DNA of 64,000 nucleotides from Amycolatopsis sp. EV170708-02-1 (GCF_022479115.1 NZ_CP092497.1:3658001-3722000); one strand, 5' to 3'. Positions 28,079 through 36,592 are shown, counted from the stretch's first letter. Notes: generated from the sequence alone by a model not told the origin. Translations and numbers: made by a program.

Positions 28079-28477
28079 GTGCGAATCAGAAAATGCGACG
28101 CGAGCGTTCAGCGAGGGCGTATGCACAAGGCGACCCAGTTCAACGAAGCGGCGGACATGATTCGCGAACTCGCCGACGAGCATGAGGACATCGCCGACGC
28201 GTACGTGACCTTGTGCGTCCACGCCGGCATCGCGGCGTCCGACGTCATCTGCTGTGCCAGGCTGGGCGAACACGCGCAGGGTGAGAACCACGACGAAGCG
28301 ATCAGCTTGCTGGCTCAGGCGGACAAGGAAATCGCGAAGCACCTGAGAGCCCTGCTCAAACTGAAGACCAAGGCGGGCTATAGCCACACACCGGCCACGG
28401 TCGACGAGTTCAAGCGTGCTGGCCGGGCGGCCCAGACGCTGGTCGAGGCTGCGCGCCGGGTGGCCACCGCGCGCTGA
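28079..28477 (+). CDS. HEPN-like protein, partner of the MNT gene
   Basis: 132 aa from GTG 28079; ATG 28121 would give 118 aa and fits the conserved part better. Helical. The end (AGYSHTPATVDEFKRAGRAAQTLVEAARRV) follows the C-terminal helix layout of HEPN proteins, and the mid part (HAGIAASDVICCARLGEHAQGENHDEAI) fits their central helices. The canonical RNase motif R-X4-6-H is not present in exact form; the nearest are K98-X4-H103 and the His-rich loop ending at H71. The function as toxin is inferred from the partner. It ends 25 bp from a convergent tRNA gene. Confidence 0.7.
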   Translation: MRIRKCDASVQRGRMHKATQFNEAADMIRELADEHEDIADAYVTLCVHAGIAASDVICCARLGEHAQGENHDEAISLLAQADKEIAKHLRALLKLKTKAGYSHTPATVDEFKRAGRAAQTLVEAARRVATAR

Positions 28478-28502
28478 CGCCATGCGTCTCGAGCTGGTGG
28501 GG

Positions 28503-28576
28503 TGGGCCCGGAGAGACTCGAACTCTCACTGGCACGGACCTAAACCGTGTGCCTCTGCCAATTGGGCTACGGGCCC
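28503..28576 (-). tRNA. tRNA-Leu(UAG)-like gene with short variable loop
   Basis: A full cloverleaf can be folded by eye. The acceptor stem has 7 bp (G1-C72 to G7-C66), the anticodon stem 5 bp, the T stem 5 bp with loop TTCGAGT, and the discriminator is A73. The anticodon loop TTTAGGT gives UAG, which reads the rare leucine codon CUA. The D-arm is of the leucine kind: 3-bp stem and loop with GGCAGA. Yet the variable region is only 5 nt (CCAGT), while normal bacterial tRNA-Leu has a long variable arm. CCA is not encoded. A TACGAT -10-like box lies upstream at 28593-28598. Confidence 0.85.
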
Positions 28577-28701
28577 CCAGTACTGCCCCGAAATCGTAGC
28601 GTGCGACACGATCCGCGTTTCTCGGCGTGGCCGGTGCCACGATGCGGGGCGGCGTCCTCTAACGTGGGCTTCCAGCAAGTCCGTCGCGGCGAGGAGGACA
28701 C

Positions 28702-28923
28702 GTGGCTCGCGATCCCGAGACCATCGAGCGTGAGATCGAGCAGGCCAGGAACGCGCTGGTCGCCACGCTCGACCAGCTGGGCACGAAGGCGAACCCGGCG
28801 AAGCTGGTGGATTCCGCGAAGACCGGCCTGCGCGCGAAGCTGGACGAGCCCAAGGTGAAGTACCCGCTCATCGGCGGGGCGGTGCTGATCGGCGTCCTGC
28901 TGATCCGCAAACTCCTGAAGTAG
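28702..28923 (+). CDS. DUF3618 protein
   Basis: 73 aa. The N-terminal helix RDPETIEREIEQARNALVATLDQL is the DUF3618 signature, and one transmembrane helix ends the protein (LIGGAVLIGVLLIRKLL). Common in actinobacteria as a small membrane-anchored coiled-coil protein of unknown function. GTG start after GAGGAGGACAC. Confidence 0.88.
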   Translation: MARDPETIEREIEQARNALVATLDQLGTKANPAKLVDSAKTGLRAKLDEPKVKYPLIGGAVLIGVLLIRKLLK

Positions 28924-28926
28924 GTC

Positions 28927-29334
28927 TCAGGAGGTCTGGGCCGCCTTGGCGGGTGTCTTGGCAGGCTCGGGCTTCTCCTTGGACTTCGCCTCGTCGACGG
29001 CCTTCGGGAGTTCCTTGCCCTGGGGCACTGGCGGCTTGGCGGCCTTGTCCTTGGCTTTGCCGTTCGCCGGCGGAGGAACCTCGAGCGGCTCGATCTCCGG
29101 GAGCGTCAGCCTCGCCGTCATGTAGGCGGCCGTGAACTCGAGCGCGCTGCCGTTCAGCAGGTGCACCACGGTCGAGTGCTCCGGCGGGGACAGTTTCTCG
29201 ACCAGCTGGTCGGCCCGGTCCCGTGCCGCGATGATGCCCGGCGCGCGACCGGTCAGTTCCTTACCGGAGCCGCTGACCGTTATCTTCCAGTCGTCGTCCT
29301 CCTGGACGTACGACGCGGTGATCGGTTCGGTCAT
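28927..29334 (-). CDS. Hypothetical protein, HicB-like N-terminus
   Basis: 135 aa. Residues 1-80 (ITASYVQEDDDWKITVSGSG, then IIAARDRADQLVEKL) have the strand-strand-helix pattern of HicB-like folds, but no HicA partner is present. Residues 85-135 are a Lys-Ala-Pro-rich disordered tail. ATG 29334 follows GAGGCGG. No function assigned. Confidence 0.65.
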   Translation of the reverse strand: MTEPITASYVQEDDDWKITVSGSGKELTGRAPGIIAARDRADQLVEKLSPPEHSTVVHLLNGSALEFTAAYMTARLTLPEIEPLEVPPPANGKAKDKAAKPPVPQGKELPKAVDEAKSKEKPEPAKTPAKAAQTS

Positions 29335-29567
29335 CCGCCTCACCCCTCTCCTCGCGAGCAAGCGTCACTCAATGGACCTCGTCACGCCGCCGTCATGACG
29401 CCACTTTCGGGTGGTGGCGCCCCCTCCTGACGGAGGTCGCGACTGTCCATCAGACTTTCTACAGTGTCATCGATACAGTAGGACAACTCTGTGTCACAAG
29501 ACACTGGCGGCAATGTGCTCTGAGTGACGACCGAATGGCCTAATGCACGAGCATCTTCACGGTCGTT

Positions 29568-30170
29568 TCAGCGGGCCCTCGCGGACAGGCCTGACCAGAG
29601 GATGTCCATCGCGTATCCGGTCGCCGTTTCGGGGCTGACGTCCTCGTGTCGTTCGCACCAGATCGCGAGCCGTTCGCACGCCCCGACCACGAACTCCGCG
29701 GAAGCCTCGGCGCGGAGTTCGTCCCCGGCTTCGAGGTAGTCACCCATCAGGGCGGCGATCAGGTCGGTCTGCTGACGCCGGGTCTGCTCGATCTCGTCGG
29801 CGGCGCCGGTCCCGATCAGCGCCATCTCGTGGCGGAGCAGTGACCAGGCCTGCCGCCGTTCCCGGATGAAGACGAAGAAGGCGAGCAGTCCGCGCCGCAG
29901 CGCGTCCTCGGCGGACGTCGCACCGACGGTCGCCCGTTCGGTGACCTCGCGCAAGGCCGTCCTCGACTGCTGGATGCAGGCCAGCAGGAGTCCCTCTTTC
30001 GAGTTGAAGTACTCGTAGAGCATCGGCTTGGAGACCCCGACGCGTTCCGCGATGTCGTCCATCGACGCCGCGCTGTAGCCGCGATCGGCGAAGACTTCCT
30101 CAGCGATTTCGATCATTTGCCGCATCCGCTCTGCTCGTGGCATGCGTTTGCGCTTCGCCGTCGTCACCAC
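29568..30170 (-). CDS. TetR family transcriptional regulator
   Basis: 200 aa. The N-terminal helix-turn-helix is AEEVFADRGYSAASMDDIAERVGVSKPMLYEYFNSKEG in layout, followed by a helical ligand domain. Divergent from the flavin monooxygenase gene 77 bp away. GGTAAC occurs twice in that space (30185 and 30215), so local control of the monooxygenase is likely. Confidence 0.9.
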   Translation of the reverse strand: MVTTAKRKRMPRAERMRQMIEIAEEVFADRGYSAASMDDIAERVGVSKPMLYEYFNSKEGLLLACIQQSRTALREVTERATVGATSAEDALRRGLLAFFVFIRERRQAWSLLRHEMALIGTGAADEIEQTRRQQTDLIAALMGDYLEAGDELRAEASAEFVVGACERLAIWCERHEDVSPETATGYAMDILWSGLSARAR

Positions 30171-30247
30171 AACACTCTACCGAAGGTAACCTACTTCGAG
30201 TAAGGTGGACTCCTGGTAACAGGTAAACGCGAGCGAGAGGTCGGGTC

Positions 30248-31708
30248 ATGGGCAACCGCACCGAGACCGGTGTCGTCATCGTCGGAACCGGCTTCTCCGG
30301 GCTGGGCATGGCCATTCAGCTGCGGAAAGAGGGCCGCGAGGACTTCGTCGTCCTGGAGAAGGCCGACGACGTGGGCGGCACGTGGCGCGACAACACCTAC
30401 CCCGGCTGCGCCTGTGACATCCCCTCGCATATGTACTCGTTCTCGTTCGAGCAGAACCCCGGCTGGTCCCGCGCGTACTCGCCGCAGCCCGAGATCTGGC
30501 AGTACATGCGCGACGTCGCCGCGAAGTACGACCTGCACCGCTTCATCCGCTTCGGCCAGGAAATGACCGGCGCCCGCTGGGACGCCGACGAGAACCGCTG
30601 GCACGTCGCCTCGAAGTCGGGTGACGAGTTCGTCGCGCCCGCGCTGGTCGCCGGGGTCGGCGCGCTGCATCTTCCGCAGATCCCGAAGCTGCCCGGCATT
30701 GAGCGGTTCAAGGGCCGCGCCTTCCACTCCGCCCAGTGGGAACACGACTACGACCTCACCGGCAAGCGGGTCGCCGTGGTCGGCACCGGCGCGAGCGCGA
30801 TCCAGTTCGTGCCGCAGATCGCGAAGGACGTCGCCGAGCTGACGCTCTTCCAGCGGACGCCGCCGTGGATCATGCCGAAGCCGGACCGCGAGATGCCCGA
30901 AGCGCTCCGGAAGACGTTCAGCTCGGTGCCGCTGCTGCAGCGTGCCTTCCGCGACCTCCTCTACTGGGGCCTCGAAGCCCGCGCGATCGGCTTCAACGGA
31001 CAGCCGTGGGTGATGAAGATCGGCCAGCGCATCGCGAAGCGCAACATCTTCAAGAGCGTCAAGGATCCCGAGCTGCGCCGGAAGCTGACGCCGGACTACA
31101 CCATGGGCTGCAAGCGGGTCTTGATCTCCAACGACTACTACCCGGCGCTCGCGCGGGACAACGTCGACGTCGTCACCGACGGCGTGAAAGAGGTCCGCGA
31201 GCACAGCGTGGTCGACGGCGCCGGCGTCGAGCACGAGGTCGACGCGATCATCTACGGCACCGGATTCCACGTCACGGACGCCTTCGACGATCTGGAGATC
31301 ATCGGCCGCGACGGGCGCAACCTCGGCAAGGAGTGGGCGACCGAGGGGATGCGGACCTACCAGGGCATCACCGTGTCCGGGTTCCCGAACCTGTTCTTCC
31401 TGCTCGGCCCGAACACCGGGCTGGGGCACAACTCCGTGGTCTTCATGATCGAAGCGCAGATCTCGTACGTCGCGCAGGCGCTGAGGCTCGCGCGCGGCAA
31501 GGCGCTCGACCCGCGGCCGGAGGCGCAGGAGCGCTTCAACGGCGAAATCCAGCGCAAACTCGCCAAAGGGATCTGGACCCAGGGTGGCTGCAAGAGCTGG
31601 TACCTCGACGCGAAGGGCGTCAACCGCACGATCTGGCCGGGCTTCACCTGGCGGTACTGGCTCGACACCCGCAAGGTGCGCCGCGAGGACTACGAACTCC
31701 TCGGCTGA
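30248..31708 (+). CDS. FAD/NADPH monooxygenase, Baeyer-Villiger type
   Basis: 486 aa. The first Rossmann motif is GTGFSGLGMA, and the second is VVGTGASAIQF for NADPH. The Baeyer-Villiger fingerprint FxGxxxHxxxW is present as FKGRAFHSAQW, but the usual P/D after W is E. The cofactor region DVGGTWRDNTYPGCACD is typical. It oxidises ketones or heteroatoms; the substrate is unknown. Similar enzymes are often controlled by a neighbouring TetR gene, as here. Confidence 0.9.
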   Translation: MGNRTETGVVIVGTGFSGLGMAIQLRKEGREDFVVLEKADDVGGTWRDNTYPGCACDIPSHMYSFSFEQNPGWSRAYSPQPEIWQYMRDVAAKYDLHRFIRFGQEMTGARWDADENRWHVASKSGDEFVAPALVAGVGALHLPQIPKLPGIERFKGRAFHSAQWEHDYDLTGKRVAVVGTGASAIQFVPQIAKDVAELTLFQRTPPWIMPKPDREMPEALRKTFSSVPLLQRAFRDLLYWGLEARAIGFNGQPWVMKIGQRIAKRNIFKSVKDPELRRKLTPDYTMGCKRVLISNDYYPALARDNVDVVTDGVKEVREHSVVDGAGVEHEVDAIIYGTGFHVTDAFDDLEIIGRDGRNLGKEWATEGMRTYQGITVSGFPNLFFLLGPNTGLGHNSVVFMIEAQISYVAQALRLARGKALDPRPEAQERFNGEIQRKLAKGIWTQGGCKSWYLDAKGVNRTIWPGFTWRYWLDTRKVRREDYELLG

Positions 31709-31720
31709 GGAAACGGGGGA

Positions 31721-31764
31721 GGGTCCGTGAAAGCCAAGATGGGGGGCATGGCCTTCACGGACCC
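31721..31764. terminator. 16-bp hairpin between convergent genes
   Basis: Arms 31721-31736 and 31749-31764 match at 15 of 16 positions with a 12-nt loop. It begins 12 bp after the monooxygenase stop and ends 14 bp before the XRE gene stop. The arm core GTCCGTGAA-GCC is shared with the hairpin at 49959. Confidence 0.6.
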
Positions 31765-31778
31765 GGGGAATGCCGCGC

Positions 31779-32249
31779 TCATGAGGGGTTGAGCCGGCGA
31801 AGCCTTCCGATGAGATCGACGGTGGGGATGCCGCAGAGCTCGGCCATCCGTTCCAGCGCCGCGAAGTCGAGGTGGACCTCGGCGGAGCCGTTGTCCCCCG
31901 ACGTCTTGAGCCGGTCGTCCGCCCACCTTCGCAGGGGGAGCAGTTCCTGTTGCTCGTCCTTGATCACCAGGCGCAGGTCGATCCGCACCCGGCCCGGTTC
32001 GTCCACGAACACCCGGCGGTGCACCTTGGCCAGCAGATCCTGTGGCAGCTCGTCCATCGCGACGCACAGTTCGACCAGCCGCACCACGGAACAGTGGCGG
32101 GTGCCCAGCTCGTAGGTGGCCAGCGTCTGGAGCGAGATCTCGCTCTGCAGATGCTGGTTCAGTTCCTTGCGTGTCCAGCCACGTTTACGGCGGAGCTTGC
32201 GGAGCTCGTCTCCGAGTATCCGCTGATAGCTCTCAGCGTCGATCAGCAC
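31779..32249 (-). CDS. XRE family transcriptional regulator
   Basis: 156 aa from GTG 32249. The helix-turn-helix covers about residues 8-65 (LGDELRKLRRKRGWTRKEL, then LATYELGTRH). The C-terminal half is a small mixed domain ending MAELCGIPTVDLIGRLRRL. The upstream 180 bp (32250-32431) holds no gene I would support. Targets are unknown. Confidence 0.8.
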   Translation of the reverse strand: MLIDAESYQRILGDELRKLRRKRGWTRKELNQHLQSEISLQTLATYELGTRHCSVVRLVELCVAMDELPQDLLAKVHRRVFVDEPGRVRIDLRLVIKDEQQELLPLRRWADDRLKTSGDNGSAEVHLDFAALERMAELCGIPTVDLIGRLRRLNPS

Positions 32250-32431
32250 TCCCCATCCCCTGCCTTGCCAACCTTCTCCACCGCCCGCCCCGTGTGACAA
32301 AACCCGGGACGAGCGCGCTCACGTGTATGAAAGTCGGCAGGGGCGTCGCTCTTACGCGGTTTCGGGGGTGGTTTTCCTATCGATTTTGGTCCGCTGGGCC
32401 GAATGGGTGAAGAAACCGGGTGCCGACCTGC

Positions 32432-32480
32432 CGCGAAAGCCACTTTCGGGACACCTGATGTCCCGAAAGTGGCTTTCGCG
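32432..32480. terminator. 22-bp perfect hairpin after the LCP gene
   Basis: Arms 32432-32453 and 32459-32480 pair perfectly around a 5-nt loop. The arm core GAAAGCCACTTTCGGGACA is itself partly palindromic. It starts 9 bp beyond the LCP gene stop. Confidence 0.7.
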
Positions 32481-32489
32481 ACACGAGCG

Positions 32490-34112
32490 TCAGTTGACGC
32501 AGGGCACGCCTTCGGCGGTGATCGGCTTCTCGTCGGACTGCTCGGGAGGCGGCGCGGCGGCCGAAGAGCCGGCGGCGTTCTGCGAGGAGCCGGAGCCTTC
32601 GGCACCACTCGGCGCCTTGAAGTCCGAGCCGAGGAAGACCATCACGTGCCCGGCCTCGACACTCTTGTCCTCTTGGACGGTCGGGTTGCCGCCGAGCGCG
32701 TCGGCGACCGCCTGGCCCGCCGCCTTCTCGCCCTTGGCGACCCAGACCACCGTCTTCTTGCGCGCGCTCGCGGTGGCCGTGTCGCCCGCGGTGAAACCCT
32801 TGTCGACGAGCGTCTTCAGCACCGACGAGGCCAGCCCGTCCCGGTTCGTGGAGTTGCGGACGTCGACCGTGGTCGCCTTGTTGGGCGATTCGGCGGGCGG
32901 CGCCTGCTGCTGTTCGCCGGGCTGCGGGCCCGCGAGCCCCTGGACGAAGCTCTTGACCTGCTTCGGGTCGACCTGGATGGCGACGCCGTCGTTCGGGGTC
33001 TTGTACTCGATGTTGACGATCGGGATCGTCCGGAACTCGAGCTGACCGCCGGTCAGGCTCTTCATCTGCTGCGCGAACCCGAAGACGTCCCAGTTCTGGT
33101 TGAGCACGACCGACTTCTTGATGGCCGTGATCAGGTCGTTGAGCTTGCCCGGGTTCGCGAGCGTGCCCGCCGACAGCACCTTCCGCGCCATCCCGGCCAT
33201 GAACACCTGCTGCCGGACGACCCGGTCGAGGTCGCCGCGCGGCAGCCCGTGCCGCTGCCGGACGAAGCCGAGCGCCTCGACACCGGAGATGGTGTGCGGG
33301 CCCTTCGTGAACTTCGCGCCGGAGAACTGGTCGTTGACGTCGTCGTTGAGGCAGACGTCGACCCCGCCGATGGCCTGCGTGATCTCGCTGAAGCCCAGCA
33401 GGTTGATGGCGGCGTAGTTGTCGATGGTCGAGCCGGTCAGCTGCTCGACCGTCTTGATCAGGGTCTTCGCGCCGGCCTCGTTGGCCTTCTGGTCGAGTTC
33501 CTTCGGGTCGGAGACGCCGTCTTCCTGCAGCTTCTTGCGCTCGTCGAGCATCGCGCGGGCGTAGGCGGAGTTGATCTTGTGCTTGCCGTAGCCGCCGGGG
33601 ATGTCGACGTAGGAGTCACGCGGGAGCGAGATCGCGACGGCCTTGGAGCCGTCGTTCGGGATGTGCACGAAGATCAGCGAGTCGGTGTTCAGCTCGCCGT
33701 CGGCCTGCCCGGCGCGCAGCTGGGCGAGCACTTCCTTCGACAGCGGGTTGCCCTGCGCGTCCGTGCGGCTGTCGAGGCCGACGAGCAGGATGTCGCGGGC
33801 GCCGTCGGCGGGTTTCTCGCCTTCGTCCGCGCCGATCCCGACGTTCGCGAAGGTCAGGCCGTCCATCGCGGCCCACGCGTAGCCGGTCAGGCCCATCACC
33901 AGCAGCGAGACGAGGCCGAGGGCGATCTTGGGGCCGCGGAACGACCTGCGTCGCGGGGCCGGGCGTCGGGGCGGCTCGCCCGCGGACTGGCGGGCGGACA
34001 TCGGGCGGGCACCACGAGGCGGGGCCGGGCGGGAAGGAACGCGTCCGGGCGCGTCCTGCCTAGGCCGGGCGGGACGTCGATCCCCATGCCCATTCCGAGG
34101 CGGGTACTCCAC
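32490..34112 (-). CDS. LytR-CpsA-Psr (LCP) family protein
   Basis: 540 aa. A Pro/Arg-rich cytoplasmic tail (1-60) is followed by one membrane anchor (ALGLVSLLVMGLTGYAW) and the LCP catalytic domain: DILLVGLDSRTD, SLPRDSYVDIPG, HKINSAYA, GVEALGFVRQRHGLPRGDLDRVVRQQ. A LytR_C domain (about 390-480) and a Ser/Ala/Pro-rich tail ending in Cys follow. Such enzymes join arabinogalactan or other glycopolymers to peptidoglycan outside the membrane. GTG start. Confidence 0.93.
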   Translation of the reverse strand: MEYPPRNGHGDRRPARPRQDAPGRVPSRPAPPRGARPMSARQSAGEPPRRPAPRRRSFRGPKIALGLVSLLVMGLTGYAWAAMDGLTFANVGIGADEGEKPADGARDILLVGLDSRTDAQGNPLSKEVLAQLRAGQADGELNTDSLIFVHIPNDGSKAVAISLPRDSYVDIPGGYGKHKINSAYARAMLDERKKLQEDGVSDPKELDQKANEAGAKTLIKTVEQLTGSTIDNYAAINLLGFSEITQAIGGVDVCLNDDVNDQFSGAKFTKGPHTISGVEALGFVRQRHGLPRGDLDRVVRQQVFMAGMARKVLSAGTLANPGKLNDLITAIKKSVVLNQNWDVFGFAQQMKSLTGGQLEFRTIPIVNIEYKTPNDGVAIQVDPKQVKSFVQGLAGPQPGEQQQAPPAESPNKATTVDVRNSTNRDGLASSVLKTLVDKGFTAGDTATASARKKTVVWVAKGEKAAGQAVADALGGNPTVQEDKSVEAGHVMVFLGSDFKAPSGAEGSGSSQNAAGSSAAAPPPEQSDEKPITAEGVPCVN

Positions 34113-34273
34113 GCGGTCTGCTCCTTCTGTTCGTTACCGGTTCGGCGGTCTCTTCAAGGGACGCATGGTGCCTGTTGCGGGTTGTCGCAGGATTACACAT
34201 CCCCCGAAGATGTGGCACGCACCACCGGTTTCCTCTCAAGGGTACGGAAATCGCCTGGTCAGCGCCGTGTGGT

Positions 34274-36436
34274 TCAGGGGAGGACACGCCGGGCCGCGCG
34301 GGCGGGGACCAGCGTGGCGGCCGCCGCGAGCATCGCGACGACGATCGTCGCGACCGGCAGCGCGACGGAAGCGGCGCTCACCTGCTCGCCTTCGAGAGCG
34401 GTCATCAAGGGCGGCGCGCACGCGACCGCGCAGACCAGCCAGGTCCCGGTCATCCGGCTCGTGCCGTTGCGCACGGTGTGCAGCAGGTACACCCCGAGCA
34501 GCAGGTTGACCAGGCTCTGTACCGGTCCGAAGCGGATCCCGAGCAGGTCGGCGTCGGCGGAGGCGCCGCCGAAACGGGTCAGCGCGAACCCGAACACGCC
34601 GAGCATCGCGTACGCCATCCCGACCGTCGCCGCCGCGCGGCAGAACACCATGGCCCGCAGGCCCGGCTCGTCGACCGTCCGCTGCTGCGGCCCCGAATGG
34701 CGCTCGAACCACCAGAAGACGAGCACGGCGGGCACGGCCAGCAGGGCCATCGCGAGTAGGACCCTCGGGCGGGCCAGCCAGCTGAGCCCGTCCACGAACG
34801 GCCCCGGCAGGTAGACGACGGCCACGAGCAGCAGCATCGCGGACAGGAAGCCGAGGTAGAGGCTCATCGGGGCGCGCAGGACGAGACGCGCGGCCGCGGC
34901 GACCGCCGGACGGCCGCCGAGCCGGGCCAGCGGCCGGGCGAGCAGGCCGAGGAGCGCGAGCTGCACCAGGCCGAGCAGGAGCACACCCCACGGTGAACCC
35001 GACAGCGCGGCCGGGGCGCCGGGGCCGCCGAGCAGCATCGGTCCTTCGCCGCGGACGGCGATCGCGAGGCCCAGCCCGGCGGCGCCGGTGAACGCCGTCG
35101 CCACGAGGACGCCGCGCGGCAGGCGGGCGCCGGCGGCGTGGGCGAACGCCAGCTGCTGGACGAACAGGGCGAGGAACAGCGTCTCCGCGTAGCGAGGCAC
35201 TGCCGAGCCGGACCATTGCGCGGCCGCCTCGCTCGCCAAGGTCAGCGCCAGCAGGCCGGCGACGGAGGCGGCCCGCGTCCGGTGATACAGCGCCAGCAGC
35301 GCCGGCGCGAGGACGACGGTCAGCAGGAAGACACCGAGCAGCCACAGCGGGTGCAGCGCGATCCGCATGACCGTGGCGTTCGTGCCCGTCGGGATCCCCA
35401 GCACTTCCAGTGCGAGGGGGACGACCAGCGCGACCACGGCGAAGATCAGCGCCGGGCGCAGCAGCGGGCTCGCCCGGTCGGCGAGGTACTGCGGGTAGCG
35501 GCCGCCGCTCGCGCGGATCGACCGCCAGCCCGCCTCGTTGATCCGGCCGACCGCGAAGAAGATGAGCGGACAGAGCTGGGCCAGCCAGGTGAACGGCCAC
35601 AACGACCGCTCCGGCGCTCCCGCCCAGTGCGCGAGCGCGACGGCGGATTCGCCGAGCATCATCAGCACGACACCGGCGACCCCGAGCAACGCCCACCGGC
35701 CGACCGGGACGACCGGCCGCGGTTCGCGGGGGAGCGTGACGGCGGTCCGGCGGGTGCGGACCCAGCCGCGGAGGCGGAACACCAGCAGCGCGCCGATCAC
35801 CAGCACGCCGACGATCATCGGGCCGAGCGGGTCGCCGACCGGCGGCCCCCAGCGCTGATGCCAGGAGTTGAGGACGAGCCCGGCGGTGTAGAGGGAGGCG
35901 ACGACGTCGCAGGTGCCGCGCGAGTCCATCGGGTTGAGGACGCAGGCGTTGTGCATGTCGGCGGAGAGCCGGTCGTCGAGCGAGGCCCTCGCCTCCTGGC
36001 CAAGCGGATGCCCCTTGCGCTCGGCGTAGCGGAGGATGTCGTAGCCCAGGTCGTGGGCCCGGCAGGGGACCGCGTAGTCCCATTTGGTGTTGTCGTCCCC
36101 CCAGGGCGCCGAGCAACCGCCGTCGGTGTGGACGGCGCGCACGGTGCCGTCCCGGGCGGTCATCACGCCCGGGGTGATCCCGCTGACCGCGGTGAAATCG
36201 GCGGGCAGTTCGGCGATCACGTTCTCGACCGGGCCCGGCCGCACCAGCGCGTCGACCGCGTTCTGCGCGGCGAGGATGTCACCCGTCGGTGGTCCCTGGT
36301 CGGGCGGTGAGGCGGGCCGTGACGCGATCAGGCCGAAACCGAACACCAGCACCGTGACCAGCAGTAACCAGCCCGAAGTCGACCATGGCCGCCGGATCCG
36401 GGCAGGACGAGCGGCGGCGTCGGCTGTCGCTGGCAT
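34274..36436 (-). CDS. Phospholipase A2 domain fused to acyltransferase-like membrane domain
   Basis: 720 aa. After an N-terminal membrane anchor (20-38), residues 85-195 form a prokaryotic phospholipase A2 domain: GGCSAPWGDDNTKWDYAVPC, then the His-Asp pair H128-D129 in RAHDLGYD and several Cys for disulfides. From about 205 to the end there are a dozen or so membrane helices with the look of acyltransferase-3-type proteins. The lipase domain would face outside. The pairing suggests cleavage and re-use of acyl chains at the membrane, which is inference. Confidence 0.75.
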   Translation of the reverse strand: MPATADAAARPARIRRPWSTSGWLLLVTVLVFGFGLIASRPASPPDQGPPTGDILAAQNAVDALVRPGPVENVIAELPADFTAVSGITPGVMTARDGTVRAVHTDGGCSAPWGDDNTKWDYAVPCRAHDLGYDILRYAERKGHPLGQEARASLDDRLSADMHNACVLNPMDSRGTCDVVASLYTAGLVLNSWHQRWGPPVGDPLGPMIVGVLVIGALLVFRLRGWVRTRRTAVTLPREPRPVVPVGRWALLGVAGVVLMMLGESAVALAHWAGAPERSLWPFTWLAQLCPLIFFAVGRINEAGWRSIRASGGRYPQYLADRASPLLRPALIFAVVALVVPLALEVLGIPTGTNATVMRIALHPLWLLGVFLLTVVLAPALLALYHRTRAASVAGLLALTLASEAAAQWSGSAVPRYAETLFLALFVQQLAFAHAAGARLPRGVLVATAFTGAAGLGLAIAVRGEGPMLLGGPGAPAALSGSPWGVLLLGLVQLALLGLLARPLARLGGRPAVAAAARLVLRAPMSLYLGFLSAMLLLVAVVYLPGPFVDGLSWLARPRVLLAMALLAVPAVLVFWWFERHSGPQQRTVDEPGLRAMVFCRAAATVGMAYAMLGVFGFALTRFGGASADADLLGIRFGPVQSLVNLLLGVYLLHTVRNGTSRMTGTWLVCAVACAPPLMTALEGEQVSAASVALPVATIVVAMLAAAATLVPARAARRVLP

Positions 36437-36512
36437 GGCGTCAAGGGTGCCATCCGCCGATCGGGGCCGACATCCGGATAACCCCCGGGTTCCGCCCGGA
36501 AGGGTGACCTGG

Positions 36513-36592
36513 GCTGAAGGACGCTTTCACCGCATGCGACGCGGTGAAGGGCCCTTTCGTCGCATGTGACGCGGTGAAGGACGCTTTCAACC
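36513..36592. repeat. 30-bp tandem repeat after the diguanylate cyclase
   Basis: Units at 36513-36542 and 36543-36572 plus a partial third at 36573-36592. Each unit has a core of the form GGTGAAGG-CCTTTC followed by CGCATG-GACGC. The cyclase stop codon (36587-36589) lies inside the third unit. The cores match the arms of the ATGAAGG-type hairpins elsewhere in the window. It can fold in several alternative hairpins and may end transcription. Confidence 0.65.

Noticed and set aside
28503..28576. tRNA as an attachment site for an integrated element
   Set aside because: No integrase, no repeated 3' tRNA fragment, and no phage or plasmid genes flank it in the window.
29440..29520. CAGTGTC...GACACTG inverted repeat as an operator
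   Set aside because: Arms are only 7 bp and about 30 bp apart; too weak to assign, although the GTGTC-ACAA-GACAC inner hairpin may matter.
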